Part shown: piece by piece, positions 17,890 through 27,347 of the stretch
How the letters are laid out: each line of letters begins with the position of its first letter
How positions within the stretch are numbered: the first letter of the stretch is position 1
Assembly: GCF_000786695.1 (NCBI RefSeq)
Contig: NZ_CP009962.1
Span: 4,030,001 to 4,094,000, forward strand
Reading direction: 5' to 3'
DNA length: 64,000 nucleotides
DNA from: Collimonas arenae
GTDB taxonomy: Bacteria; Pseudomonadota; Gammaproteobacteria; Burkholderiales; Burkholderiaceae_D
Position numbers and translations under genes: made by a program
The notes under the pieces: generated by a model
What the model was told of the DNA's origin: nothing
Database searches by the model: none
The model's input: only the letters and a program-made list of their open reading frames with translations

Positions 17890-18906
17890 ATGAACCTGAA
17901 GAAATTTCCCCGTCATTCCCTGACTTTCGGCCCCACACCGATCCAGCCGCTCAAACGGCTCAGCGCCCATCTCGGCGGAAAAGTCGATTTGTACGCGAAA
18001 CGTGAAGACTGCAACAGCGGCCTGGCCTTTGGCGGCAACAAGACGCGAAAACTCGAGTACCTCATTCCTGAAGCACTGGAAGGCGGCTATGACACGCTAG
18101 TTTCAATTGGTGGGATCCAGTCTAATCAAACACGCCAGGTGGCGGCGGTGGCCGCTCATTTGGGCCTTAAATGTGTCCTGGTGCAAGAGAATTGGGTGAA
18201 CTACTCAGATGCGGTGTATGACCGAGTCGGCAACATCGAAATGTCTCGCATCATGGGTGCCGATGTGCGGCTGGACAAAGCGGGATTTGATATCGGTATC
18301 CGGCAAAGCTGGGAACAAGCCATGGAAGATGTGCGCAAAGCCGGCGGCAAGCCATTTCCGATCCCTGCAGGTTGCTCGGAACACCCGCGCGGCGGACTGG
18401 GATTCGTTGGCTTTGCCGAAGAAGTCCGGCAACAGGAAGCCGAGCTGGGTTTCAAATTCGATTACATCGTGACCTGCTCGGTGACCGGCAGCACGCAAGC
18501 CGGCATGTTGGTGGGTTTTGCGGCAGATGGTCGCGCCGACAAGGTCATCGGCATCGACGCCTCGGCCAAACCACAACAGACCTTCGATCAGATTCTGCGC
18601 ATCGCCAAAAATACTGCCGGGCTGGTCGAACTCGGCCGTGACATCACCGCCAAGGACGTAATTCTGGATACGCGCTTCGGTGGTCCCGAATATGGCCTGC
18701 CGAACGAAGGTACGCTTGAAGCCATCCGCCTTTGCGCCCGTCTGGAGGGTATGCTGACCGATCCGGTCTACGAGGGCAAGTCGATGCACGGGATGATCGA
18801 GAAAGTGCGGCTGGGCGAATTCCCGGAAGGCTCCAAGGTCCTGTATGCCCATCTCGGCGGCGTACCGGCGCTGAATGCCTATAGTTTTCTGTTCCGCAAC
18901 GGTTAA
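17890..18906 (+). CDS. acdS: 1-aminocyclopropane-1-carboxylate (ACC) deaminase
   Basis: 338 residues from the ATG at 17890 (AGGAGC upstream), exactly the family's usual length. A PLP enzyme of the TrpB-like fold, it cleaves the plant ethylene precursor ACC to 2-oxobutyrate and ammonia. The residues that distinguish true ACC deaminase from D-cysteine desulfhydrase are all present at the expected numbers: Lys51 ([11 protein letters not shown]), Ser78 ([13 protein letters not shown]), Tyr268, Tyr294-Glu295 (DPVYEGKS) and Leu322. It heads a co-oriented run with a transporter, an amidase and an E1 dehydrogenase. It is divergent from an Lrp regulator, suggesting induction by ACC or a related amino acid. 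Confidence 0.96.
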   Translation: MNLKKFPRHSLTFGPTPIQPLKRLSAHLGGKVDLYAKREDCNSGLAFGGNKTRKLEYLIPEALEGGYDTLVSIGGIQSNQTRQVAAVAAHLGLKCVLVQENWVNYSDAVYDRVGNIEMSRIMGADVRLDKAGFDIGIRQSWEQAMEDVRKAGGKPFPIPAGCSEHPRGGLGFVGFAEEVRQQEAELGFKFDYIVTCSVTGSTQAGMLVGFAADGRADKVIGIDASAKPQQTFDQILRIAKNTAGLVELGRDITAKDVILDTRFGGPEYGLPNEGTLEAIRLCARLEGMLTDPVYEGKSMHGMIEKVRLGEFPEGSKVLYAHLGGVPALNAYSFLFRNG

Positions 18907-19042
18907 AGAGTGTCACTCTCCGGTGCTTCTTGCGGACATTCGCAAAAAGTGCCCGGATCGGCGCAAGGATTCGCCCAGCGCCAGCAATGGCGATAAGGGC
19001 ATCTTTCTTAGTTCGTGGACATCGAAGCCCGGAGGGCCTTGC

Positions 19043-20320
19043 ATGGATACCGCATTAGAGAAAAATAATCACAAATATGTCGTGCTGGTGTTGCTCTATC
19101 TGGGATGGTGCGTGTCGTACATCGACAGGGCCGCGATTACTTTCGCCGTCACCCATATCGCCAGTGATTTTCACTTGAAACCGGCTGAACTTGGCATATT
19201 ACTGAGTAGCTTCTTTCTCGGCTATTCATTAATGCAACTACCCGGCGGTTGGCTATCGGATCGCTTCGGCTCCAAGCCCGTGATTGTGGTGTCAATCTTG
19301 TTCTGGTCGATTTTCACCGGCGTCACCGGCGTCGCTTGGTCTTTGACCAGCATGGTGCTGATCAGGTTTATTTTCGGCCTCGGCGAAGGTGCATTTCCAG
19401 CGGCAAGCGTCAAGGGCGTGGCCGAGGTTTTCTCGAACGAGGAGCGTCCGAAGATGTCAGCGCTACTGATGTCATCCAACTACGTCGGGAGCATGCTGGC
19501 GCCGCTGATCGTTGCGCCGATGATTATTCATTTCGGCTGGCGTAATGTATTTCATTACATGGGTATTGCAGGTTTTGTTTTCAGCGCAGTGTATTGGTTT
19601 TTCATCAGGCCGGCCAAGACCCAACCGATAAAAAAAGGAAGCGGAGCAGAAAAGAAAAAAATAGACATGGAAGCCTTCAGAAATCTGCTAAAAACCCCAC
19701 TGATGTGGAAAATCGTTGCAGTGTGGTTCGGGCTCAGCATAGTCAACAAAGGACTGGATTCCTGGATGCCTACCTATCTGATGACACAACGCGGCCTGGA
19801 TCTAAAATCGGTTGGTTTGCTTTTACCTCTGCCATATGTGCTTGCCGGTATTTCAACAGCGATTGGAGGTTGGGTGATGGTGCGGTTTTTCGATGGCAAA
19901 GAGCGTTATTTGCTAATAGCCAGTTCGGTATCGACCGCGGTGTTCCTGTATTTCATGTACACGGCCGATAGCGTCGCCGGCGTCATCACTTATCAATGTC
20001 TCGTCTATTTTTTTAAATCCTTCGTGCTCGCGACCTGTATAGCTCTGCCCACTAAGATATTCCCGGAACGTCTGGTAGGCAGCAGCATCGGCATGGTGAA
20101 TCTGGGTGGCCAATCCGCGGGGTTTATCTCGCCGCTGGTGATAGGTTTTCTGGTCAGCGCTTTCAGCAACTACGATTATGCATTCGGCTTTTTGATTGCT
20201 GCTGCATGTCTTTCTGTTGTCGTAAGCATATTTATCAAGACCGGCAAGGCGGCAACAGAGATGGCAAACAACAGATCGCAACCAGAAGTCGCGAACAATA
20301 CTGAGGAATCCCATGCTTGA
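19043..20320 (+). CDS. MFS transporter (anion:cation symporter type), ACC-locus associated
   Basis: 425 residues from the ATG at 19043 (GGAGGG six bases upstream). There are twelve predicted helices, with GWCVSYIDRAAITFAVTHI in helix 1 and the motif-A loop GGWLSDRFGSKPVI. FGLGEGAFPAASVKGVAEVF follows helix 4, all typical of the ACS/GudP-like group that imports organic acids. It overlaps the amidase gene by 8 bases and follows acdS by 136 bases. The likely cargo is therefore ACC, an ACC conjugate or a related plant acid. The substrate is inferred from context only. Confidence 0.88.
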   Translation: MDTALEKNNHKYVVLVLLYLGWCVSYIDRAAITFAVTHIASDFHLKPAELGILLSSFFLGYSLMQLPGGWLSDRFGSKPVIVVSILFWSIFTGVTGVAWSLTSMVLIRFIFGLGEGAFPAASVKGVAEVFSNEERPKMSALLMSSNYVGSMLAPLIVAPMIIHFGWRNVFHYMGIAGFVFSAVYWFFIRPAKTQPIKKGSGAEKKKIDMEAFRNLLKTPLMWKIVAVWFGLSIVNKGLDSWMPTYLMTQRGLDLKSVGLLLPLPYVLAGISTAIGGWVMVRFFDGKERYLLIASSVSTAVFLYFMYTADSVAGVITYQCLVYFFKSFVLATCIALPTKIFPERLVGSSIGMVNLGGQSAGFISPLVIGFLVSAFSNYDYAFGFLIAAACLSVVVSIFIKTGKAATEMANNRSQPEVANNTEESHA

Positions 20321-21848
20321 AAAAAACATCGTTGAAAAAAGCGCCGTCGAACTGCGCCGCCTGATCGGGTCAAAGGAAATATCGCCGGTGGAATTGCTGG
20401 ATGCCTGCATCAGCAGGATAGAAGCGATCAATCCGCATATCAATGCTATTACCGCCACCTGCTTCGAACGCGCACACCGCGAGGCTACAGTGGCAGAGGC
20501 GGCGGTGATCGAAGGCGGCCATTTGGGACCATTGCATGGCCTGCCAATCGGTATCAAGGACCTAGAAGAAACCGAAGGATTGCTGACGACTTACGGTTCG
20601 CCGATTTATCGTCACAATGTTCCAACCAGGGACAATGCCCTGGTGGCGCGCTTGCGCGCTGCGGGTGCGATTGTGACGGGCAAGACCAATGTGCCGGAAA
20701 TGGGGGCCGGGGCAAATACCAGAAATTCCGTATGGGGTGCAACCGGCAACCCATTTAATCCGCTCTTGAATGCAGGTGGCTCATCCGGCGGCTCCGCAGC
20801 GGCTCTGGCGGTAGACATGCTGCCACTGTGCAGCGGTTCGGATACCGGCGGTTCGCTGCGTATTCCTGCAGCCAAGTGCGGTGTAGTGGGATTTCGGTCG
20901 TCTCCCGGCTTGATACCAAGTGAACGAAAATTGCTGGGCTGGACGCCAATTTCGGTAGTCGGACCAATGGGCAGAACGATGGCCGATGTATTGCTTCAGC
21001 TTAGAGCAAGCGTCGGTATGCATACAGCAGACCCGCTCAGCTATCCAATCGCCGGAGACGCTTTCAGCACACTGGAGGATATCGATTTGGCCGAGTTGCG
21101 CATAGGCTATACCGAAGACTTCGGTATTTGCGAAGTCGATGACAACATACGCAAAGTATTTCGCAGCAAGATCAACGCCCTGAGTCCGTATGTTAAAGAA
21201 TGCTCACCAGTCAAATTCGACCTTGGCGACGCGCATCGCTGCTTCGACGTAATACGTGCTGAGAGTTTTGTCGCCGGCCTCGAAGCAGCCTATAAGCACG
21301 ACCCTGCTTCGCTAGGACCGAATTGCCGCGCCAACTACGAGCTGGGTGCCGCCATGACACTAGCTGACTGCGCCTGGGCTCAGGCCGAGCAGACGCGTAT
21401 GTTCCGCCGCTTTCAAGCTGTATTCACCGACTATGATTTGATACTCTCGCCGACCACGCCGGTGTCGCCATTTCCCTGGTCCGATCTGTTTTTAAAAGAG
21501 GTCAATGGCGTCGTGCTCGAAAATTATTATCGCTGGCTGTCGCTCACCTATGTGGTTACGCTGACCACCAATCCTGCTCTCTCTATGCCGTGCGGCAGCG
21601 ATCACAACAACATGCCGTTCGGTTTGCAGCTGATTGGCGCCTTCCGGGCAGATGCTTATTTATTAGCCTGTGCCAGTGCTTTCGAGCGTTTTTTCGACAG
21701 CCGCCCGGAAATGCGCCGGCCGCGACCGGATTTGGAAGCATTGAAAGCGGCCGATGCCGGATTGACCGCTATCGTCACCCATCCGCCGTACGGACCGGGT
21801 GCGCAGGAAGCAGATGAAACCTCAACTATCGGCATGCCTGCGGTTTAG
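20313..21848 (+). CDS. Amidase-signature hydrolase
   Basis: 511 residues; the start overlaps the MFS gene by 8 bases, with GAGGAA upstream. The amidase signature is intact: PIGIKD carries the catalytic Lys, and NAGGSSGGSAAALA leads to CSGSDTGGSLRIPA with the cis-Ser/Ser pair. It hydrolyses a C-N amide bond to acid and amine. Family members act on many amides (indoleacetamide, acylamino acids, aryl amides), so sequence reading alone does not give a substrate. Its coupling to an importer and to ACC deaminase suggests an amide that yields ACC or a related amino acid, such as malonyl-ACC. That is a hypothesis. It might instead use a different plant amide. Confidence 0.9.
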   Translation: MLEKNIVEKSAVELRRLIGSKEISPVELLDACISRIEAINPHINAITATCFERAHREATVAEAAVIEGGHLGPLHGLPIGIKDLEETEGLLTTYGSPIYRHNVPTRDNALVARLRAAGAIVTGKTNVPEMGAGANTRNSVWGATGNPFNPLLNAGGSSGGSAAALAVDMLPLCSGSDTGGSLRIPAAKCGVVGFRSSPGLIPSERKLLGWTPISVVGPMGRTMADVLLQLRASVGMHTADPLSYPIAGDAFSTLEDIDLAELRIGYTEDFGICEVDDNIRKVFRSKINALSPYVKECSPVKFDLGDAHRCFDVIRAESFVAGLEAAYKHDPASLGPNCRANYELGAAMTLADCAWAQAEQTRMFRRFQAVFTDYDLILSPTTPVSPFPWSDLFLKEVNGVVLENYYRWLSLTYVVTLTTNPALSMPCGSDHNNMPFGLQLIGAFRADAYLLACASAFERFFDSRPEMRRPRPDLEALKAADAGLTAIVTHPPYGPGAQEADETSTIGMPAV

Positions 21849-21882
21849 CATTGCACTACGCATGTAATCAAGAAAAGGGGCT

Positions 21883-24564
21883 ATGAAAATGTCATCCGCC
21901 AAGAGTTTAAACAGTCAATTCGATAGCGACATGCAGGAAACGGACGAGTGGCTCGACGCACTGCAAGCAGTGATACATATTGCCGGTCCCGAGCGAGCGT
22001 GTTATCTCATGTCGCGTTTGAGCACGATCGCACAGCAGTTGGGCATTCAATGGCAAGATTCGCGCAATACACCCTATACCAACACAATCCGCGTTGCGAA
22101 CGAACCGCCATTTCCTGGGGGATCCGATGCACTAGATATTGAGCAACATCTTGCCAGCCTGATGCGCTGGAATGCGTTGGCCATGGTGGTGCGCGCCAAT
22201 CGCGCCTATGGCGAACTGGGTGGACACATCGCCAGTTATGCATCGGCCGCCGACTTGTTTGAAGTCGGCTTCAACCATTTCTTCCGTGCTCGTACCGACT
22301 CGTTCGGCGGTGACCTGGTGTATTTCCAGGCGCACTCGGCACCGGGTATCTATGCGCGCGCCTTTCTCGAAGGTACTCTGACCGAGAAAGAGCTGTCCTT
22401 CTACCGTCAAGAGATAGAAGCAAAAAAGCACGGCACGTATGGCCTCTCGTCCTATCCTCATCCATGGCTGATGGAGAATTTCTGGCAATTCCCGACCGGT
22501 TCGATGGGTCTCGGCCCTATCAGTGCGATTTACCATGCGCGTTTCATGCGATATTTGGAGCATCGCGATCTGATGGCGCCGCAAGATCGCAAGGTATGGG
22601 GAGTATTCGGTGATGGCGAGATGGATGAGCCTGAATCGCTGGCTGCCTTGAGTCTGGCGTCGCGCGAAAAACTGGATAATCTAGTGTTTGTCGTTAATTG
22701 TAATCTGCAACGTTTGGACGGACCTGTGCGCGGCAACGGCCACATTGTCGATGAACTCGAAACTATTTTTTCTGGCGCCGGCTGGAACGTCGTCAAGTTA
22801 TTGTGGGGCTCAGACTGGGATCCCTTGTTTGCCCGAGACCAATCCGGGGATTTGGTGCAAGCGCTGAACCAAACAGTTGACGGTCAGTTGCAGACGTTCG
22901 CCGCCAATGATGGGGCCTTCAATCGTGAACATTTCTTCGGCCAGACGCCTGGTCTGAAAGCGATCGGCGCTACCTTGACGGATGATGAAATCGATCGGCT
23001 GCGCCGTGGCGGCCACGACATGAAGAAAATTCATGCAGCCTATCACGCTGCCACCACGCATCGAGGACAACCGACAGTGATTCTGGCGCAAACAAAAAAA
23101 GGCTATGGCATGGGAACGGCCGGCCAAGGCAAGATGACGACTCACCAGCAAAAGAAATTGGATACGAGCGACCTGCTGGAGTTTAGAAACCGATTTCGCC
23201 TGCCGATTTCGGACGCCGATTGCGAGGTGTTATCTTTCTATAAACCAGAGCCAAGTAGCCCGGAAATGCAGCATCTTCAGGCGCGTCGCGTCGCGCTCGG
23301 CGGCTTCATGCCACGCCGCACGGACCCAGCGATCAAGATCGCCGTGCCCGCCATTGCGTCGTATGCCAAGTTCGCTTTAGAGGCAGACGGCAAGGAAATG
23401 TCAACCACCATGGCGCTGGTGCGCATGCTCGGTGGATTACTGAAGGATGACGAGATCGGAAAACGTATCGTGCCGATCGTCGCCGACGAAGCACGCACCT
23501 TCGGCATGGCTAATCTGTTCCGCCAGATTGGCATCTATTCGTCCCAAGGACAGCTGTATGAGCCGGAAGATATTGGTTCGATCCTGTATTACCGCGAAGC
23601 GAAAGATGGCCAAATCCTGGAAGAAGGTATCACGGAAGCGGGAGCAATTTCTTCCTGGACGGCAGCCGCGACCAGCTACTCGGTACACGGTTTGCCGATG
23701 CTGCCATTCTACATTTACTACTCAATGTTCGGCTTCCAGCGCATCGGCGATTTGATTTGGGCAGCAGCTGACCAACGCGCACGCGGATTTCTCATTGGCG
23801 CCACCTCAGGCCGCACCACCCTTGCAGGCGAAGGATTGCAGCACCAGGATGGTTCCAGCCACGTCATCGCCGCCACCATTCCGAACTGCATATCCTACGA
23901 CCCAGCTTATGCGTATGAGATGGCTGTCATCGTGCAGGATGGCATGCGCCGCATGATGGAGCATCATGAAGACGTGTTCTATTACGTCACGGTCACTAAT
24001 GAAAATGAAGCGCAGCCGAGCATACCAGCCGATGTCGAAGACGGCATCATTCGCGGCATGTACTGCCTGGAGCGGCATGAAAATGTGGACGTCCGTCTGC
24101 TGGCTGCGGGACCTATCTTGAAAGAAGCGATTGCTGCTGCAGCGCTGTTGAAAGAGAAATTTTCCGTGAACGCAGAAGTCTGGAGCGTCACCAGTTTCAC
24201 TGAACTGGCGCGCGACGGCGTAGTCGCAGAGCGTACAAGACGTTTATCCGGCGCGCCGCAGGAAGCGTTCGTCACGCAACAGCTAGGTGGCAGCAAGGCG
24301 CCAGTCATTGCCGCCTGCGATTATGTAAGGAATCTACCTGAAAGCATACGCGCATTTGTTCCGGCTACCTATGTAACGCTGGGTACTGACGGCTTTGGTC
24401 GTAGCGACACGCGCGCTAGCCTGCGTGATTTTTTCGAAATCGACGCGAAGTGGATCGCGTTTACCGCACTGAGAGAATTACATGGAAATGCGCAAGAGCA
24501 ATTGGTAACGTTTGCCGAAGCGCTAGGCGTTGATCTTACAAAGCCATTGTCAACTACGGTTTGA
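21883..24564 (+). CDS. aceE: Pyruvate dehydrogenase E1, homodimeric type (paralogue in ACC locus)
   Basis: 893 residues, full length for the AceE family. The thiamine diphosphate motif is GDGEMDEPES ... NLVFVVNCNLQRLDG. SGDLVYFQAHSAPGIYARAF, NFWQFPTGSMGLGPI and SGRTTLAGEGLQHQDGSSH are family hallmarks. It decarboxylates a 2-oxo acid and reductively acetylates lipoyl-E2. It starts 34 bases after the amidase. ACC deaminase makes 2-oxobutyrate, which E1 enzymes can convert toward propionyl-CoA, so this copy may be adapted to that product. The expected following E2 gene is present only as a 33-codon stub, so it would need E2/E3 from elsewhere. The start is ATG 21883, with AAGGGG close upstream. 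Confidence 0.92.
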   Translation: MKMSSAKSLNSQFDSDMQETDEWLDALQAVIHIAGPERACYLMSRLSTIAQQLGIQWQDSRNTPYTNTIRVANEPPFPGGSDALDIEQHLASLMRWNALAMVVRANRAYGELGGHIASYASAADLFEVGFNHFFRARTDSFGGDLVYFQAHSAPGIYARAFLEGTLTEKELSFYRQEIEAKKHGTYGLSSYPHPWLMENFWQFPTGSMGLGPISAIYHARFMRYLEHRDLMAPQDRKVWGVFGDGEMDEPESLAALSLASREKLDNLVFVVNCNLQRLDGPVRGNGHIVDELETIFSGAGWNVVKLLWGSDWDPLFARDQSGDLVQALNQTVDGQLQTFAANDGAFNREHFFGQTPGLKAIGATLTDDEIDRLRRGGHDMKKIHAAYHAATTHRGQPTVILAQTKKGYGMGTAGQGKMTTHQQKKLDTSDLLEFRNRFRLPISDADCEVLSFYKPEPSSPEMQHLQARRVALGGFMPRRTDPAIKIAVPAIASYAKFALEADGKEMSTTMALVRMLGGLLKDDEIGKRIVPIVADEARTFGMANLFRQIGIYSSQGQLYEPEDIGSILYYREAKDGQILEEGITEAGAISSWTAAATSYSVHGLPMLPFYIYYSMFGFQRIGDLIWAAADQRARGFLIGATSGRTTLAGEGLQHQDGSSHVIAATIPNCISYDPAYAYEMAVIVQDGMRRMMEHHEDVFYYVTVTNENEAQPSIPADVEDGIIRGMYCLERHENVDVRLLAAGPILKEAIAAAALLKEKFSVNAEVWSVTSFTELARDGVVAERTRRLSGAPQEAFVTQQLGGSKAPVIAACDYVRNLPESIRAFVPATYVTLGTDGFGRSDTRASLRDFFEIDAKWIAFTALRELHGNAQEQLVTFAEALGVDLTKPLSTTV

Positions 24565-24579
24565 GCAAGGAGTTAACTT

Positions 24580-24681
24580 GTGACTATGGTTAAAGCCAAT
24601 GTCCAGGATATCAGCGACTTCAAGGAAGTGGAAGTTATTGAACTGCTGGTGAAACCGGGTGACACGATTAGTATCGAATAG
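24580..24681 (+). pseudogene. Truncated E2 (dihydrolipoyl acyltransferase) start
   Basis: A GTG start with AAGGAG at 7 bases opens 33 codons. They read VKANVQDISDFKEVEVIE then [12 protein letters not shown], which is the beginning of an AceF lipoyl domain. A TAG (24679) then cuts it off before the ESDKAS region with the lipoyl-lysine. It cannot make a lipoylated protein. The translation signals look intact, so the loss may be recent. Confidence 0.75.
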
Positions 24682-24685
24682 CCGA

Positions 24686-25058
24686 GAGAAGTTGACCGGT
24701 GCAGAAATCGTGATTCGCTGCCTGCAGGAAGAAAGCGTCGTACATGTATTCGGTTATCCCGACGGAGCCGTGCTGCACATCTACGACGCGCTATTCAGTC
24801 AGGAAAATCCGGCACATTCTGGTGCGCCACGAACAGGGGACAGTCCATGCTGCGGATGCCTACTCGTGCAGCTCGACCAGGATCGGCGTCGCAATGGTGA
24901 CCTCCGGCTCTGGTGTGACGAACGCGATCACAGGCCTTGTAATTGCATTCATGGACTCAATTCCGATGATCGTCATCTCCGGAAAAGTGTCTTTGCATGT
25001 GATAGAGCAGGATGCCTTCCAGTAATGCGATACGCTAGGCATCACGCTGACCATGTGA
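24686..25058 (+). pseudogene. Broken acetolactate synthase large-subunit 5' end
   Basis: Directly after the E2 stub, the frame reads [39 protein letters not shown]. After a frameshift near 24805 it continues [42 protein letters not shown] and [21 protein letters not shown] replaces the expected Glu codon before CDTLGIT. This is the N-terminal thiamine-binding third of IlvB/IlvI, including the conserved active-site Glu (RHEQ). The remaining two thirds are absent. It joined the E2 stub by deletion or insertion. Confidence 0.75.
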
Positions 25059-25610
25059 CCTGCCCGGGTATTTTCGAACCAGTTGAAATTTTAGAAGATA
25101 GATTCAATTTTTCCCCATAAATAGCGACAATCCCTCTTCTACATCATCAAACAGAGCAGCAAGCACCAGCGCATAGGCCTGTCCTGTACAAACTTGAGTA
25201 TATGGCGTTCTTTCCAACGGACCAAATAGCGTCGACTTTTGCGTCTGTGCAAACTCAAAGTAACTGTCTTTTAACCACGACAGACTTTATTAGTCATTAT
25301 CACACCTGATAATGACTAATAAAGTCTGTCACTGACCCTGCGCCACTTAATTTTAGGAATATCGATTTCAAGAAATTTAATGGCACTTCCAACAGCTACC
25401 CTAATCATCAAAGTCTGCTCAGGGAAAAAGTGAGAACGAGCTCTGGCAATGGCACATCGATAGAGAGTATTTTTATATACGTAATCTTTGGCAATCTAGT
25501 TGATTTAAGATTACGATCATTGCGTATTTAAACTGTGACATCGCAAGACCTGGCACAGACAGGAAAAATAGTTGGGCCGACATACCGGCCCCCCGGCCCC
25601 GGAGCAAACA
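25059..25610. other. Intergenic stretch with palindromic repeat
   Basis: About 550 bases, A/T-rich and without a convincing gene. It holds the 24-base-arm palindrome at 25279-25330 and, presumably, the promoter of the MFS gene that follows. Confidence 0.55.
25279..25332. repeat. Perfect inverted repeat, 24-base arms; right copy of the dispersed repeat
   Basis: Arms 25279-25302 and 25307-25330 are exact complements around CACC. Bases 25303-25332 are identical to 9164-9193. No gene ends here and no T-tract follows. Confidence 0.75.
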
Positions 25611-26912
25611 ATGATGAAATTCCGCTGGTTTATTGTCTTCATGTTATTCCTTGCTTGCATAATCAGCTATCTTGATCGTGTGGCACTCTCGGTTGCAGCA
25701 CCATTAATCGCCAAAGAATTTAATTTAGATCCGGCACATCTGGGTATCGTCTTCAGCGCTTTTTTTGTAGGTTACGCCCTGTTTTGCTTTGTTGGCGGAT
25801 ACGCGGCTGACCGCTTTGGCGCAAGGCGGGTGCTGATTGCGGCCATCTCCGTGTGGTCGATTTTCTGCTGCCTGACAGCAGTTGCTTCCGGCCTCCTCAG
25901 CCTGCTGGTTATCCGGGTAATATTTGGCGCCGGCGAAGGCCCCCTGGCTACCTGCACCAACAAGATAATTAGCCGCTGGTTCGACCGCAAGGAACAAACC
26001 ACCGCGGTCGGATTCGCCAACTCCGGCCTGCAGCTAGGCGCAGCACTCGCAGGGCCTGTGATCGGACTGATGGCCGTTCGTTGGGGCTGGCGCATTCCCT
26101 TTGTTGTTATCGGAGCCGTTGGCTTGTTATGGGCTCTCATGTGGACGATATTCTCCTCTGACCAGCCGGAAGGAAACCGCTGGATTCGCGGCGCCGGAAA
26201 ATTGCCGGCATCGGAAAAATCCCCCGGCGATGCCACGGAAGCGCTTCCCAACAGACCATTGATGGCGTATTTGAAGAGCCCGACGATTCTGGCAACCTCG
26301 CTCGCGGGTTTTGGCTATGCCTACATCTTGTATTTTTTCCTTTCCTGGTTTCCCAGTTATCTGATGATGGAAAGGCATCTGAGCCTGTCTTCGATGAGTA
26401 TCGCGAACATGATTCCCTGGGGGCTCGGCTTCATTGGAATCGCATCAGGCGGCTTCATTTCCGACCTGATTTTCCGCTGGACCGGAAATGCGCTGAGAGC
26501 GCGCAAGATTGTGATCGTCGGCGGCCTGCTGGTAGCTGCCGCCTGTGTAGCGCTAGCCGGCGTTGCCGATAGTGTCGGCGCAGCAGTTGCCTTGATGGCC
26601 GTCACCGTATTTTTTATGAATCTGACGCTTAGCGGGTACTGGGCGATTATTCTGGATACGGTCGAACCGGGGCGCATGGGCGGCGTTGGCGGATTCGTGC
26701 ACTTTCTGGCCAACACCGCAGGCATTCTTGCCCCGATACTGACCGGATTCCTGGTGCAGTGGACCAAGGTTTTCACGAGCGCATTCATTCTTAGCGGCGG
26801 CATCGCTTTGGCAGGTGCGCTGGCGGTGGCATTCTTTGTGCGGGCGCCACGGGCAAGCCCCGGATCCGCGGGTAAGGAAAGTGCGGCAGCCAACGCATTG
26901 TTGCAAAATTAG
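25611..26912 (+). CDS. MFS transporter (anion:cation symporter family)
   Basis: 433 residues from the ATG at 25611 (GGAG at 6 bases). There are twelve helices: helix 1 holds SYLDRVALSVAAPLIAKEF, the motif-A loop is GGYAADRFGARRVL, and FGAGEGPLATCTNKIISRWF is typical of hexuronate/phthalate-like ACS transporters. It probably imports an organic anion with H+. It is related to, but clearly different from, the MFS gene in the ACC locus. It stands alone between degraded DNA and a convergent SDR gene, so no substrate can be suggested. Confidence 0.88.
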   Translation: MMKFRWFIVFMLFLACIISYLDRVALSVAAPLIAKEFNLDPAHLGIVFSAFFVGYALFCFVGGYAADRFGARRVLIAAISVWSIFCCLTAVASGLLSLLVIRVIFGAGEGPLATCTNKIISRWFDRKEQTTAVGFANSGLQLGAALAGPVIGLMAVRWGWRIPFVVIGAVGLLWALMWTIFSSDQPEGNRWIRGAGKLPASEKSPGDATEALPNRPLMAYLKSPTILATSLAGFGYAYILYFFLSWFPSYLMMERHLSLSSMSIANMIPWGLGFIGIASGGFISDLIFRWTGNALRARKIVIVGGLLVAAACVALAGVADSVGAAVALMAVTVFFMNLTLSGYWAIILDTVEPGRMGGVGGFVHFLANTAGILAPILTGFLVQWTKVFTSAFILSGGIALAGALAVAFFVRAPRASPGSAGKESAAANALLQN

Positions 26913-27347
26913 TATTTTCAAGAACTTAAAAATGGGCAAATCTGCTCGCACGCATTAGCCTGGCCGTGATAACTGCCCTATTCGAGCGACGTCTCATCGA
27001 AACTCTCGACTCAAACGTGAAGATTCCTAGCCTGTCAGACCGAGTCCCAATAAAGGGAAGTGGCATCGACACCAGAACAATACGTGACGGATTGAAGCAA
27101 AAATCACATCGCTCAGCCCCTTCAACGCCGGGACCGAAAGGAGGCATTCTATCTTGTCAGAAGATGCCGTGCCTGGCGCCGGTATCCATGAATTTTGCCC
27201 ACCGCAGAAAGTCGCACACGCACCTGGTTCGGGCCGGGAACCTGCGACGGGCTGTGTAGTTTAAGTTATTCGGGGCCGCCGTGGGTTTCAACAATAGTCT
27301 ATTGCATTGTCTTTCTCCTTACGAATGCATGACCGTTCTTTGTTTAG
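26913..27347. other. Intergenic stretch, nothing clear
   Basis: About 435 bases between convergent genes. Overlapping frames on both strands code for nothing I recognise. No clear hairpin terminator is seen. Confidence 0.45.

Noticed and set aside
18205..18852. 215-codon minus-strand frame opposite acdS
   Set aside because: acdS carries every diagnostic residue; the antisense frame has no motif.
26966..27259. 97-codon plus-strand frame after the MFS gene
   Set aside because: No domain or ribosome site, and a competing frame on the other strand; no reason to prefer either.
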